A DNA stretch of 64,000 bases from Gnetum montanum. Taxonomy: Eukaryota; Streptophyta; Gnetopsida; Gnetales; Gnetaceae. The notes below the pieces were generated by a model. The model worked only from the letters and a program-made list of their open reading frames with translations. It was not told where the DNA came from and made no database searches. Of the stretch, positions 34,346 to 47,362 are shown one piece after another. Position numbers and translations under genes: made by a program. The stretch is taken from NCBI GenBank assembly GCA_015680685.1, contig MNCI01021399.1:1808308-1872307 (forward strand), written 5' to 3'. The number at the start of each line of letters is the position of its first letter. The first letter of the stretch is position 1.

Positions 34346-35327
34346 TTAGAATGGAGGATATCCCCCATGATTGAACCTTTGATTATGGCGAGAATTAATA
34401 AATGGAAAGTTTGGATCCATGAATGTTGGAAATATTGGGGTTTGATCATATTCCAACCACTAGGTGTCTTTCAGTATGATGGCAAGAATGTATCCAAATT
34501 GGGGTTCACACATTTGATTAAAGTAGACATAGTGGGATAGATTATAAGATGTGGTCATGTGACAAGGAGTTGATCCACTATGGCACCAATGATCATGAGA
34601 TGGTATGCAAGGATCAATATGTCTCCCTACGTGGTTATATTCATTGGGCCACATAGTTGTTGGAGTGTTAATTGTTGGCCCAAATAAGGTAACAAGAGGC
34701 ACTAAGTTTGAGGAGAAAGATGCATCATAGCATTTGACTTGTACTAAGTTGGAGGATGTAGTGGATTTAGAATCATGTTGTTTCTTTCTATAGCCATGCC
34801 TAAAGAAAGGGTGCTTTTGAGTACCTCCATTGCTATTGATAGTAGCAGCCCAAGTAACATTCGTGGGTTGGTGCTATGGTGCAAAACCTTCTGGTACAAT
34901 TGGTGGCAATGTGGAAGGAGGTGAATGATAAGAATATTGAGGGTGAGGAGAAGTGCAGAGCACATGAGTGGTGATCTTGTGGGAGAGGACATGGGTTGAT
35001 AGTACTCGGGAGAATGATAACAATGAGGTGAAGTAGAGGATGTTGATATGGTTGGAGAAACATGGTGTTGAACATAATAAGCGTTTGGCGTTGGGACATA
35101 TGAAGGGTATGGTCTGGTTGGTGGTGGCTTCCCCCATGACTAGGGGTTTTTCCATTGCAGTTGAACGAAGTATTTCTATATGAAATCTAGATGTAACATT
35201 CCTCCCCAATGCTCATGTAAATGTGACAAGATTGGGCATTGGCTTTTGGGGTGATTGTACATGCAAACATTACATTGATATATATGATTGGTAGTTGAGC
35301 TCTTATCCTCATTTTCTTCAACACTTC
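34346..35327 (-). pseudogene. gag of element D, C-terminal part only
   Basis: It contains a complete CX2CX3HX4C knuckle, CNVCMYNHPKSQC, near 35230-35275, followed by PILSHLHEHWG and the Pro/Tyr/His-rich tail (PTINTPTTMWPNEYNHVG). The N-terminal Gag core is missing because the element is cut at 35327. Confidence 0.75.
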
Positions 35328-36196
35328 TGGTGAGTGGCGAGGTACCCCTACACTCAACTATATGAATACGAGTGTTCATGCACAATCTGGTCAAACTCCG
35401 TAGACGGACTAGTTGTGGTATCTAAATAGTTATTCATTGATCGCAATTTGTTGTCTTCCCACCTGGACTAGTATATGCTTTGTCACGTAGGGTTTAGTCT
35501 AGAGTGAGGTGTATGATGTGCTTTCTAACCTAGTGCTACTCCTAGATTCAATGGAAAATAACTTTAATCAAGCTAGGAGGAAAAGGAAGAGAGAATTTAA
35601 GCTAGCCTGAGTGTGATGAGCATCCATTCCTTAATCATCTGTACACATCTTGAACCTCGTGCACAACTACCATTGAGATTATCAAGCACATGGCCTAGGT
35701 ACACTACTGGGATACCAAGTAGTCACACTTGAATGCTCGTGATTAAGTCATACTCATTCCATGTTTAAGGAGTTTAGGGTGAAGAGATATTAACTACGAA
35801 AGCAATAAATAACAAGAATAATTAAATAATTAAACTAAGTGAATGCTGCAATGATGGAGTAATCTTGATTTTTATTTCTAGTCATGTGCATGTCCAAGTA
35901 CGTCACACTCGAATAAAGGTGTCGTACAATTACAATCATCACATTGCAGGCATGCACTGGGAGAGAGGGTTGAGAAGAACTAGAAATGAAAACTAAATTC
36001 TAAAATGAACTATTGACTGACTCTAAAAACTTAACTCTCTTAACTCCTTACGCCTACATGTGTATTTATAGGCCCACACAAGAGTCACGATATCATGCAT
36101 CCAATATTGCAAGCTAGGCCATAATATCGTGTACCCAATATCACGTACGTGATATCACGGGTGCAATATTGGGGCCTAATGAATCATCATTCATCA
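35328..36196 (-). repeat. 3' LTR of element E
   Basis: It starts TGGTGAGTGG instead of TGATGAGTGG and ends TCATCA. The TATA box is at 36063-36070 (minus). GATATC/AATATT palindromes lie at 36085-36175. It is almost identical to 50217-51085 in long stretches, e.g. around 35560-35640. Confidence 0.85.
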
Positions 36197-36377
36197 TACT
36201 CCCATGACTAAATGAAAACTCATCCTTGAGTCAATCAAAATGAGAACAAGCCCCATTGATTACACAGTGGATAGGTATGGGATTATTGACTGACTAGGAA
36301 TTCATTCATGCCATAGTGGAGAATTGAATACAACAAAATTGGGACATGAATACAAAAATTACAAAATTTTGTGAAAT

Positions 36378-39115
36378 TCATGTGGTTCTAGGTGGCAGTG
36401 GCTCCTCCATGGGATGCTTCCTCTTGTCTGGTGATCCAGATTTTGGAATTTGATGGCTCTACAATAATGCCTGGAGCTTTTCCTCTTCAGTTCAGGGGTC
36501 TTATGCAATCCATGCTGATGCTCCAATGTTTGATGAAGTTGGCACCTCCCATGGACACGATAGTTGCAGGAACATTTGATTTGCTTTAACATACCAAGCC
36601 ACAAACAACTGTCATTCCTCCTTGTAGGCTCTAGCTTTGTCCCTGTATTCCTAGAAATTTTTAAGCTATCGAGCCAAGTTCGCTGCAACATCTTTCTACC
36701 CTTGGTAGTTGGTTTTAACCACCTATAGTTCAAAATTTATGACTTCTAGCTTCTATGACGTTTTCTTGTGCTCCACAAATTTTGCTTCATATTTGGCATA
36801 GGTGGTAGCTACCTACTTCTCAAGCTTTTTTCTCGGGTGTCCTGCTATTAACATGGCTAGATTGGCATATTGCAGGTTTGCCAATTCCATGTACTCTATG
36901 AGATCTTGAATCTGCAAGTCCCAGCTTTTAAGCTCTGCTTGGTGGAAAATATGCATATGTGTCCAATATGGTCCACCAATCAGTGTGTTGCACACTAAAA
37001 GTGTTGATGTGGGCCTTAGCCATATGGATCTCCTTTTCTATGAATTGCTTGTACATCCCCACCTAGTCTCTAAAGTGCTTCTTTAACTTTTCATGCCGCT
37101 TGGCCTCATTTTTCCATGCGCTTATTTCGATGGTTGTCTTCTAACGAATTATGTGTACCTCCTCCATTAAGAGGATTCGATTCTCTCTAGCCAAACAATT
37201 CATGTCTTGCTTAACCTTGATCAACTGTTCTCATAATTCCTAAAAGTTTTCCTCAAGAACATTCTTCTGTTTCTCCATAGTGGTCAATCGAAGATTGTTA
37301 GCAGTGAGTTGTTTATTCTCTTCCTATAAGGCTCTGAGTGCCTTGGTGTGTGCGTAAGTTTATGCTTGTGCCTTGGAGGCATCCCAATTGGCCTTCTCCT
37401 TCTCCTCTACCACTCTTTTATTATCCACCAATAGTTTATTGAGTTGCTCTATCCTGAAAGTGTCTAGTTGGTCTATGGGAATGAATTGAGATGGGTCCTG
37501 CTATGTAGCTTGCAGGGTAACGAGCCTTTCTTGGAGTCTTTCCAACTCTGTTTCCACATGCTTAGCCTTGATCTCTACGATGACCAGCTTTCCTTTGGTG
37601 GAGATGAGATCTAATTGTGCTGCTGTGACATCTTGTGGGATGTCAAATAAGGACGTCATTAATTATCTTGTCTGCAACAATCGATCAAGGACATCCTCAT
37701 GCTCTGCAGGAGTCATTAAGGGACTGGCTAGAGTTTGAGCATCACGTGCTCCTATGAAATCCACTGGTGGCATAATAGGAACATTGAAAAACTCCTTGAT
37801 GCGATTTGAAACCACTTCTGTGGCTCCCGCTGCATCCTGGTGCTACATGACCATCATTGTGGCCCCTTCATTGGTTTCCAAGTGTACTCGGAAAGACACA
37901 ACGTTCCCTGAAATCTGTTATGACTAATGTGTCTCCCCTCCTCCTATTTGAATGGACACCTTGCCCCGTGCATGATTAATAGAAACTATGGGCCATACGG
38001 TGTCGTTGATGACACAGAAGAGATTAGCATCATCATGACTTCCCCAACTAACCATCTCAGCAATGGCCCTGAGATGGCTCATCAACGATCGATAATCCTG
38101 CGACAGTGGTGATAGTTGGTCTCATTGGTTTGTGTCGGGCTTTGCTTCTTCTTGCTGGCTAGGTCCCACTATCTATTCTTACTTTGGCTCTAGCGTCTCA
38201 CCAGCACTTTTCCTTGGGGCTGGTGGCTTCAGCAATTTAGTGAATGAAGCATTTTAGGCTCTTCTAGGGATGTCATTGGTGTATCTTAGAATTCCAGCAT
38301 GCTTACACAACTTCCTAATGAGACAAGGAAAGGGTAACATGAACTTCCCTATCTTGCATTCTTCAAACCGTCTCAAGATCTCCATGAGATATAGATGAGG
38401 AAGGTTAGCATTAGCCTTTCCCATCAATATCGCACTTCCTCTGCTACATACATTGAGATTCTTTTTAATCCTCTCATGGGGAAGATGTGATAAGTGCCAA
38501 TATTGAAATATATCCTTTCTTCCAGTGTCAACTCTCCATATGTCTTGTCCTCTTTGTCGTATGCCCTGTCCAACCAAACTCTTCGTGCTTCAACATTGAA
38601 GCAAGTGGACAGGTGTGCAACTTTTGGCCTTGTATTCAAAAGGTTCAACACTTTTGAGATTGCCTTGGTAGAAAAATCTATAGACACACCAAAAATGTCA
38701 ACTGTGGTGCCTTCTTCCTTATTGTGTCAAAATTGGTACATTTCTCCTAAGTACCAGGCACCACTTTTAGAGAGGATAGGCCATAATGGAGACCCTTTGA
38801 ATTGGTCCCTAATAGCCTCAAGAGCAAATTTTGTGAAAGGTACAAAGCTTAATTCCATGATCATAGATGCTAACGTGGACCTTTCTCAGATAGCCTGGAC
38901 ACACTCCATGGACAATGTGAGGTGTTGTCCCTATTCAGGCACTTTAGCAGCTCCTCCTCCACCTGTCCTAACTACACAGTAGCAAGAATCTCTTGATGGA
39001 TGCTAAATGATGATGCCTCCTACTCTGCATGCTGTTTGGGAGACGCTTATCCTCTACCTCTCCTGAGTCGCTTGGACACACCTTGAGAGGGTCATTCTTG
39101 TTGTCCATGTTTAGG
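36378..39115 (-). pseudogene. ORF2 of element E, start codon lost
   Basis: It aligns with ORF2 of A and D along its length. The ATG has become ATA at about 39115. Domain segments include DVEARRVWLDRAYDKEDKTY near 38600, GLKRIS and NLPHLYLMEILRRFEE. The coiled coil follows, with stops at sites that are Gln in D (for example LEK-stop-VATTY near 36813). The end is MEEPLPPRTT. The product's role is unknown. Confidence 0.7.
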
Positions 39116-41085
39116 GGCTATCTGCAATCACACGAGGCCAACCATTGGTAAGGTTTTTTACAAAATTTAAGCTATACCTTACTTCTACCTTAATGAATTT
39201 GTTTCTTATTTCATGTGATCCAAAGTTAGAAAATTTTGTGAAAATGTCCCCTAAAAGTTTTAATATTGGGCCCCTTAATTTGATTAGGTGGCTTTAAAAT
39301 TTAATTTTTTGGTGTAGGTGAGGAGATAAGATTGTTTTTGGAACATGTTTATCATCATTTTTTGTAATCAATTACCATTTATAGTATCCTTTGGATGATG
39401 ACAAATTTTGAAAAATTGATACGCAATTTGGAGTGTACCCCTCCCCCACAACTAAGCTGAACACTCTAGGTTTAAGTAGGTTCTTTCAGAATAAGAATCA
39501 AAGCACTAGTGAGCGAGTTATGGCTATTGGGCCAAGAGGTGTGCAAGTTGTGAGTCGTAGAGGAAAATTTGAAAACTTCCCCCACGTGAATAGTTGAAAA
39601 TGATGTTGATGTGCATGGCAGGAGGGGGGGGGGGGGGGGNTATATATAGTTTTGTGTGATGTGATATCATGTACGCGATAGCGTGACCCCAATATCATGT
39701 CAAACATGATATTGCACACGTAAAATTGTGACTTATTCAAAGTAGGGTACTTAGAAAAATTGATAAATTTTTGAAATTCTAAAATAAAAAATAAAGGACT
39801 TAAAGTTGGTGTAAAAGGTATAGGGTAATATTAAATAGTCCTAAAGGTACAAAAAATACAATGGTGTAGAAGCTGGCAATGGAATGCATGAATCAGATGA
39901 GGAGAAGGGACATGTGTCAGTTCATAGGAACATTTGAACCAAAAGGATAATGAGGGAAAGAGTATTGTAATTCTTGGAAGGTATAAAATGATGTAATGGT
40001 GATGTGTTATGAGTGTAGATTACAAGGGTTATGCAAGTGGATCCTCCCTAAAGTAGATTTCAAACTATAATGCCCTTGCATAACCACACCTTAAAATGTT
40101 CGTAGGTACTAGAAGGGTTAAATGTAATCTGCACCAGTTCCACAAAATAAACACATGTAGATACCACCGTGATGAGGTATGAATTCAATGCTACACAAGA
40201 CATGAGCCACAAATTCATGAACAGTGAGATGAGGTGGATTGTAGAAGGGATTACAGAGATTGGGACATGAGGTAACTGACTCAGGGCATAATGAATCCTC
40301 AGTGTAAGGCATGATTAATGTGTTATTAACCTGTTGTTCAAAAATTAGGACTAAGTCCATTCCTCTAATCAATGACATCGCATTATCTTGTTTTCCCCAA
40401 TGATAGACAACAATAAGAGCATCATGATGGCAAGGCGTACGATCACTTGGCATTTCGTACAAGGGAGGAGTGACTTTGCTTTTCTCTCTCTTCTTCTCTC
40501 TCTTTTCTCTTTTTTTTTGAATGAATGCTTAAGCCAGAGAAGCTGTCTACCTTTAGGAATGGATGCATGTCTTTGTAGTGGGACCCCCTTAGAATAGCAT
40601 TGAGTTTCCTTGATTGAGTGCCTTTTGATTACTCTTACTCCCATTTTTCATTAGATCTACAAGGATGTAAGTACAGCCAAGCTGCATGATAACTCCTACA
40701 AATGTCACCAAAGAGAATCCACAAGTCCCCTTGATGTCACACCCTGGCCATTCCCACTTAGTCCATCCTTCTTCACTTTGGCTATAATAACACAAGGTTA
40801 CTTTATAGGAATATCATTGTACCCATGGTAGAACCTCTTATTAATGGAAGGGGTAGGTGGATGTTGTGGGCTCGCTATCCAAATAATTAGTTACCCGAGA
40901 CTTGATAGCATAGAAAAACACCTCAACCAATGAGTCACATGAGTGTTTTATTCATAGATGAGATTACTCATAAAAAGACAAAAAGACAAAACAATAAATT
41001 GAAAGATGAAAAACTGGAAAACAAAAAATTGTAAAATTAAAGAAAATGAAAACATTTATTAATTCTGTTGTTGTTAGAATGGGGG
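39116..41085 (-). other. Non-coding spacer of element E
   Basis: No supported gene. It holds a polypurine-like motif at 39441-39454, a G run of about 16 ending in an undetermined base at 39640, GATATC-type sequences at 39660-39735, a CT-rich low-complexity tract at 40478-40518, and blocks shared with A, B and D. Confidence 0.7.
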
Positions 41086-41174
41086 ATACCCCCCATAACT
41101 AAATAGTTGAGCATAGCCAGAATTAATAAATGTAAGGTTAGGATCCTTGCACATTGGAAATATTAGGACCTAAT

Positions 41175-41988
41175 TGATGAGTCATGATATCGCATCCCAC
41201 ACGATATTGCGTCGTCCCCTACGATATCGCGTACGCAATATCGTGGTACATTGCAAATTCTATAAATAAAAGGCGGCTCTCCCTTCTTTTCCATCCTAGG
41301 CTTAGACCCTAGTGAAACTCTAGCAGATTGATCATTTTAGAGATAGAATATTTTCCATGTTCCCACAGTAGGAGTCCTAAAGTGAACGAATATTTATTGG
41401 AGCAAACATTGTACCTGAAGACAAGTTTGTGTACGGCAATAAAGACGAGCTTCTTAGATAAACCTTGCAGTGCATGGAATAGGCTAATTAGGATTTTATT
41501 TACTATTATTTATTATCTGTTATTTACATGCTTTATTAGTTATTAGTTCTCTCTCAACCCTTCTCTCCTAGTTAAGTGCCTCAGTACGACTGCTTTGAGC
41601 ACGTGCATTACGCGTGGTGATCCCAGCAACGATTAGCATTTGGTAGCCACAGTTGCATCGGTTTAGGGTGTGTACGGTAAGTGCGAACGGATGCTGATGC
41701 TAGGTAAATTAAGACTAGTTAGTTAAGTTAGAGTTAGTTAGTTAGTCTCTTCAATCCTTCACCTCAATAGCATAGGAGATAAAACCAGAAAACATATAAA
41801 AATCATATACCATAGACTTACTTAACCATACACTGTGATAACAACAAGTAAGTCTGGGAAGACAACGAATGGTTAACCTTAAGTGTTCCATGAGGCGTGT
41901 AGGCACTTAGTCTGCGGAGTTCGACTAGATCGCGCGTGTTACGCTCATATTCATATGGTTGAGTGTAGGGGTACCTCACCACTCATCA
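41175..41988 (+). repeat. 5' LTR of element F
   Basis: TGATGAGTCATGATATCGC to CACTCATCA. GATATC/AATATC palindromes lie at 41187-41242 and the TATA box at 41261-41268, followed by GGCGGCTCTCCCTT. The 3' half differs from the B and E LTR types (GTTAGTTAGTTAGTC-like short repeats near 41715), but the last about 70 bases are shared. Confidence 0.9.
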
Positions 41989-42008
41989 TTGGCACCGTTA
42001 CTGGGGAC
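41989..42008 (+). other. Primer binding site of element F (tRNA-Asp-like)
   Basis: TTGGCACCGTTACTGGGGAC directly follows the LTR and resembles the tRNA-Asp 3' complement. Confidence 0.8.
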
Positions 42009-42132
42009 TATGTGTTTGTGCGCTAAGTAGAACATAGGATATTATTCACATCGTTGGGAGCTTAAATGAACCTTAGGGTTAATTAAATGAAAAAAATTTA
42101 TAACGGTCAAATAGCACACCGAATAAGATATA

Positions 42133-45100
42133 ATGTCTTCTTCTTCTTCTCACAAGAGCAACTTACCACCTAGGGATAATACAAAGAACAGTCGGCAATA
42201 AAAAACACAACCTAAATCTGCCAGTTCCTCAGCAATATAGGGTGACATATACTCATCCGGATGAGTATATACCTAGTTTCACTTTTATCCTTCATTAAGA
42301 TAAATAGATGCGCTAGAGAGACTTGCAAGGTAACAGAGTGTTACCTCCAGATCATACAGTCCCCAACATGCTCCTCCATGCTTTGGCATAGATCGGCATG
42401 ACTCAGCTCTATGCTGAATACGTTATGGGTGATTTTGACATGAGGGATTACCATCCCACAGCTTTACAACGTATGAGGGACTCAAGGCAGGAGAGCCAAC
42501 ATACACTGTTGAAGGGCAAAGAGGTCCTGCACATCCTAAGTGAAATGGTAGATGGTGAACCACTTATAATTGGTTTACTATCAAAAGATGTTCCCCCTCC
42601 TAATGAGAGTGAGAAGGTGGGGTATCAGAACCTATGCTCAACGATACAAAACCCTAGTTTTGATCCCTGTGAACACCAACTATTCATGGAGGGAACAAAA
42701 CAAAATGACAAGGATGGGCACGTAGATCATCACCACGGTCGGGGTCGAAGCCATCGAAGAGAAGGTAAGAAACATCGTCATGGCGATGGTTCTCCTTCTT
42801 CTTCCCTTTCTTCACATCACTCACCCTCTCCTTCCACATCTGGGTGCAATCATGAATAACACAATGATGAGGATAGAGGTAGGAAAAATGAGAGACCTCG
42901 ACGAGAGAGTTGAGAGAGAGGACAAGGACATGAAATAAGGGAAAGTAGGGAACAATAAAGACATCACAGGCATCATGAAAGAGATGATCATGATGAGCCC
43001 CTACTTGCAACTTGGAGTATGCTAGATATAATGGAGGTAGTGAGAATACCGACAAGGCATCAAAGAGATAGTTGGATCAAGCGTTTAGACATGAATAATA
43101 TCCCACGCTTTGAAGGGGGATACAATGCGGATCCGCAAAGTCATTTACAGGCATTCCACATTGCCTGTGCCTTGAAAAACATAGAAAATGAGTGGTAGAA
43201 ACTAAAGTTGTTTCCTCGGACACTCATCAAGGAAGTAGAGAGTTAGTACCGGTCCTTAGAACTAGAAACCATTAGGAGGTGGAGTACGATGTTAGAACTC
43301 TTCAACGATAAGTATCAGATGTACTCCAGAGTGTCTAATTTGCGTAAGCAGATCCAAGGATGGAAGCAAGATATTCATGAACCCTTGGATGCTGCCATGG
43401 GCCACTACTATGCATTGTTACATCATTGCCCGGGCCATGGTTATGCACAGAGGGATCAACTACGCCACATCATAGATGGGCTAAGGTATGAAACTAGGAG
43501 AACCCTTGGGACTTATGCCCATGGACGATTATCAGAACTTAGATTCCATGAAGTTCACAGATTGTTGAAACAAGTAGCAAAAGAAGAAGGGGAGCTATGA
43601 AAAAGGGAAAGTATGGAAGAATATAACTGTGATCTCTCTCTTCGAAAGAAGGGAATGAAATTTTGCGATGAAGATGATGAGTCACCACTTGAAGAGTTGG
43701 TGAATAGAAAAACCTTATCAATCCAGAAGTTAACAATAGAAGTATCAGCTAAGGTTGATCAATTGTGGGATTCCTTAGACTCCAGATTTGAAACTATCCT
43801 GAAAATTATAGAGGATTCTAAGGAGGAACGGAGTAGTGATAAGAACAAGACAAAGCAGAGAGATTCAAGCCCTGCACATGACAAGGGTAAGGGGAAAATA
43901 TATATCTCCGATGAGGTTGTGGATTCAGACACAGACGATAACAATGGATGTGAGATCTGCCACTATGACCATCCTAAGGGATGTTGTCCAATCATCTCAC
44001 ATCTATAAGAGTTTGGGGTGTATGCACTTAACCTGAGACAGTTCCACAAACCCTTAACGTATTATCCAAGTGGAACTCCACCACAATCCATCAAACAACA
44101 TTAGTAGTGGCAATATCCATAGTCATGGGGGATGCCACCACCTAAACATTAATACCCTTACTGACAGCCTGATCCTTATGGATATTACGTATAGTAGTCG
44201 ATTTCTCCAAGTGACTCCATGGATCACACAACTCCCCAATGTCACTACCAAGTTTGGGAGTACTTTAGAAGAACTCCTTCTCCTCTGGGAGATGCTCCAT
44301 ACCCATACCATCCTCCTAATTCATCTGCACCTCTTCCACTAGTAGTTCCCATAACTCTTGCTCCAACAATGTAAGGGGAACTCCCTACTCAACCGCAGCA
44401 ACGAAACGCTATGAGAGCCATAAACATTCAACCCACTGCTAGTTCTGATAACCATAAAAAGAGAAGATCCTTCTTTAGAACCAAAAGCCCAGACAAGCTC
44501 TCACAACAACAAGTGGTTGAGTTTGTGATAACTCCTTTGACATATAAGGCTTCGAAGCTTCCTTCCATCCAACATCAGAGCTTAATGCATATGGTTATGT
44601 TAACACATACCGTAACTGATTGGATCAAGGTAGGCCACCTTCCCAGGAAACTATCTAACCTTGGGAGTCTCTTAATCTACCTCCAAGTCACCGAAAATGA
44701 ACCACATAAGGCTCTTCTTGACTCAGGTTCCAGAGTCAACTTAAGTTTATGAGAGATGTATCATGCCTGGAACCTGCCCCAACTTAAGAAGAGAAACATT
44801 CAACTAGAGTTGGCAGACCAGTCCATCACCATTCCCTTGGGATCAGTGGAGGACATTGTTACCACTGTGTGTGGTTGGTCCTACGCAGCCGATTTCCTGG
44901 TGATTGAAGTTAACAACAATGAAGGGGGCTTCCCAATTATAATGGGAAGTCCATGGCTGAGTACAGTAGATGTGTACCTAGGGATTTGTAATCTTTCCTT
45001 GGAGATATCTAAGATAAACATTTATGGAAAGATTGAGAAGAGAAAAGTTCCATGCATCACATACAGTGATTCATTGGGTGATGACATGGAGGAATGCACA

Positions 45101-45220
45101 ACATCTCCTCCATGCAGCAGGTATGCCCTTGAAACTTTGAAACAAAGATGCCTATATGTAGCAACCACACGATCAGTAGTAGGCACCCCATGGTTGACAG
45201 CTACTCAAAAGAGCAAGTAA
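42133..45220 (+). pseudogene. gag-protease region of element F, broken
   Basis: The ATG at 42133 opens a Ser-rich N-terminus. A His/Arg-rich linker (DHHHGRGRSHRREGKKHRHG) lies near 42730. The Gag core is at 43080-43600 (MNNIPRFEGGYNADPQSHLQ, PLDAAMGHYYALLHHCPGHG), with stops where B has Gln and Trp. The knuckle CEICHYDHPKGCC (43950-43990) fits CX2CX3HX4C. Downstream an aspartic protease domain begins with LLDSGSRVNLSL (active-site DSG at 44720-44728). It continues after a stop at 44750 with IQLELADQSITIPLG and FPIIMGSPWLSTVD. Protease would process Gag. The other elements in the window lack a visible protease. The reading frame is broken by several stops. Confidence 0.78.
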
Positions 45221-47348
45221 CAAATATGCATGGAATGAACTGAGGAAACAACCCATGCCAACAACAAAGGCATAGATACATTGGAATATGAACGTCACCA
45301 ACTTCCACCCCTTAATCTAAGAACATCTCTTAGAAATTCAAATAGGTGCTCATTATTTTAGATCTCTCCCTTTCCATTTAGTTATGGGGGAGATGGCCAC
45401 CTATGCTAATCATTATGGGCCCTTAGTTATTTTTACACATTTTTGTTTTACAAGTTTTTGTTTTATACATTTTTTTTCACATTTTTGTTTTACACATTTT
45501 TGTCTTACACATTTTTGTTTTACAAATTTCATTAACTTTTCTCATTTTTGTTTTACAACTTTCTTTAAATTTTCTTGTTTTTGTTTTACATCATCGTTAT
45601 ACTTTTTCATTGTGTGTGTGTGTGTGTGTGATCCACCTTGTAAGTTTGTCACCCAATAAGTGTTCTTCATGATGGTATGAACTATTTTTCCATAGATTGC
45701 TAATGTCTGATTTTTACCTTTAAGTCACGATGTTGATACTAAGGTATGTTTCTTTTGATATGGTAGGCAATGAGATCACTTCATCCATCCATCCACTAGT
45801 TTCTACAGTCCCCTTCATAATAAGAACTTTAACAAATCGATGACTAGGCATTTCTCAAACTAAGGAAGGACTCAAGGATTGAAAAGGGTGTGACTTTAAG
45901 GGAACTTGATGCATTTGTGTTGGCTGTTCTCTTGGGTGCTTGGATGTTTTCTTCTTGAGTTTTCTTACCGTTTCGACGATACCCAATTATCGGGAAGTTG
46001 AGTCAATAAAAATAACAAAGTCTTTGCATGGGGTGGTTCTCACGTATAAACACATAAAATAGATAAAAAAAAGTGATAATTCAAAGCACACCCCTTAGCC
46101 GAAATAATGATTTGGGTTGCAAGCACTGGTTATAGAACTAAAAATGTTCCCTCTAATTAAGGCCCTTCTTACTTCCCATTCTCTCCCTGTTTCGTCAGAA
46201 TGGTGGTGGCTCTTGGGTGAAGGCATTCTTGTTACTTTGAGAGGATGGATTGGCCAAATGCATTAATGCAAAGTCACTAGAAGTGGTTTGTTTGAGGCCA
46301 GAGTTGGAATGATATTTGCTAAGTCACATTAATCATAAAACACACAAGGGACTGTACACCACCTTGTTCTTGAGACCCCATTCCATTCTCTTCTCTTCAT
46401 CCTTCTCTCCATTATTCACCTCATTGCCGGTTGTATCATTAGTGTATATTTTAGTTAATGAATTATTTTCTTTTTGGTAAATTCTTGTGGTTAAGACTTT
46501 AACTCTTGTTTCAAATGACATTCCCAGAGCCTACGGACTCTTTGAATGTGGGTCTGTAAGGGCACTAAGGGCATGAGCATGCTTTGGGGAGGACCCACTA
46601 ACATTCCTATTTGGTGCATCAGTTAACTTCTTTTCCACTAACATTTTTGCAATCTATTTTATTTTGTTCATTTCCATCTTGACATCTATTTCATCGATGT
46701 CATATTTGTCCCTTTTTATCTATCTTTCTTATTCCTTTTCTTTTTCCATTCTAATGCTACTGGAGGTTCGTGATTAGTCATGGGGGTATGGGGCCTGATT
46801 TTTTCAATTTTCTCCTAGCCCCGATTTTTTTTTTGAATTTTTCCTAACCCCTACACCTTCGGTAGTCACCATTAATACATCTCTAGATCCGCAATTGGCC
46901 ATACCACAACCTAGCCAATGGACTTACATTGAAGCAAGGTATTAATTACATGATGATTTATTTGCCCTTGCTAATATAAGATTGTGTTGTGTGTGCAGAT
47001 GGTAATCATGCAACAATGGAAGGGATCTGGAAGGAACACTTGGAATGGAGCAGTGTTGAAACAGCTATGCAAGGAGCAAGATCGATGGTGCGCTTACCGA
47101 TGGACAACAAAAGACACAATCTTGGCATTGGCAACAGCGACACTTCTTTATCTCTATCTTTCTCTCAAGCTACCAAATGAGGCCTGATGTCAATGTAATA
47201 AGGTGTTCACCCTTGTTGTCATGAACACCAATTTTGTTATGTCTTGTAATGATGATCCGTTCACATGTCATCCTGGTAGCTCCATTTGAGTCAATAACCC
47301 CATACCTTCCCGATATTATTGTAAGGAACTCGAGGATGAGTTTTCATT
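45221..47348 (+). other. Non-coding spacer of element F
   Basis: It includes a T-rich tandem array (ACATTTTTGTTTTAC-like, about 45430-45590) and a (TG)n run at 45612-45631. Polypurine-like motifs lie at 45379-45392 and 46775-46788. The block CTTTGGGGAGGACCCACT near 46580-46602 is conserved with A and B. Short ORFs near 46984-47187 are not supported by other copies. Confidence 0.65.
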
Positions 47349-47362
47349 TAGTCATGGGGGTA
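47349..47362 (+). other. 3' polypurine tract of element F
   Basis: TAGTCATGGGGGTA directly precedes the 3' LTR. Confidence 0.8.

Larger units (their letters stand above)
28472..35327 (-). mobile_element. LTR element D, 5' end lost
   Basis: Read on the minus strand, the gag 3' half (35327-34346), the spacer, ORF2 (32333-29534), the polypurine tract (29360-29347) and the 3' LTR (29346-28472) are present. The gag is cut at 35327 by the LTR of E. The rest of D gag, its primer site and its 5' LTR are not found on the other side of E. No pol is present. Confidence 0.85.

Noticed and set aside
46984-47187. Two overlapping 63-67 codon ORFs at the end of the spacer of F as a gene (ORF2 relic)
   Set aside because: They sit where ORF2 begins in relatives, but I saw no convincing alignment with the ORF2 N-terminus.
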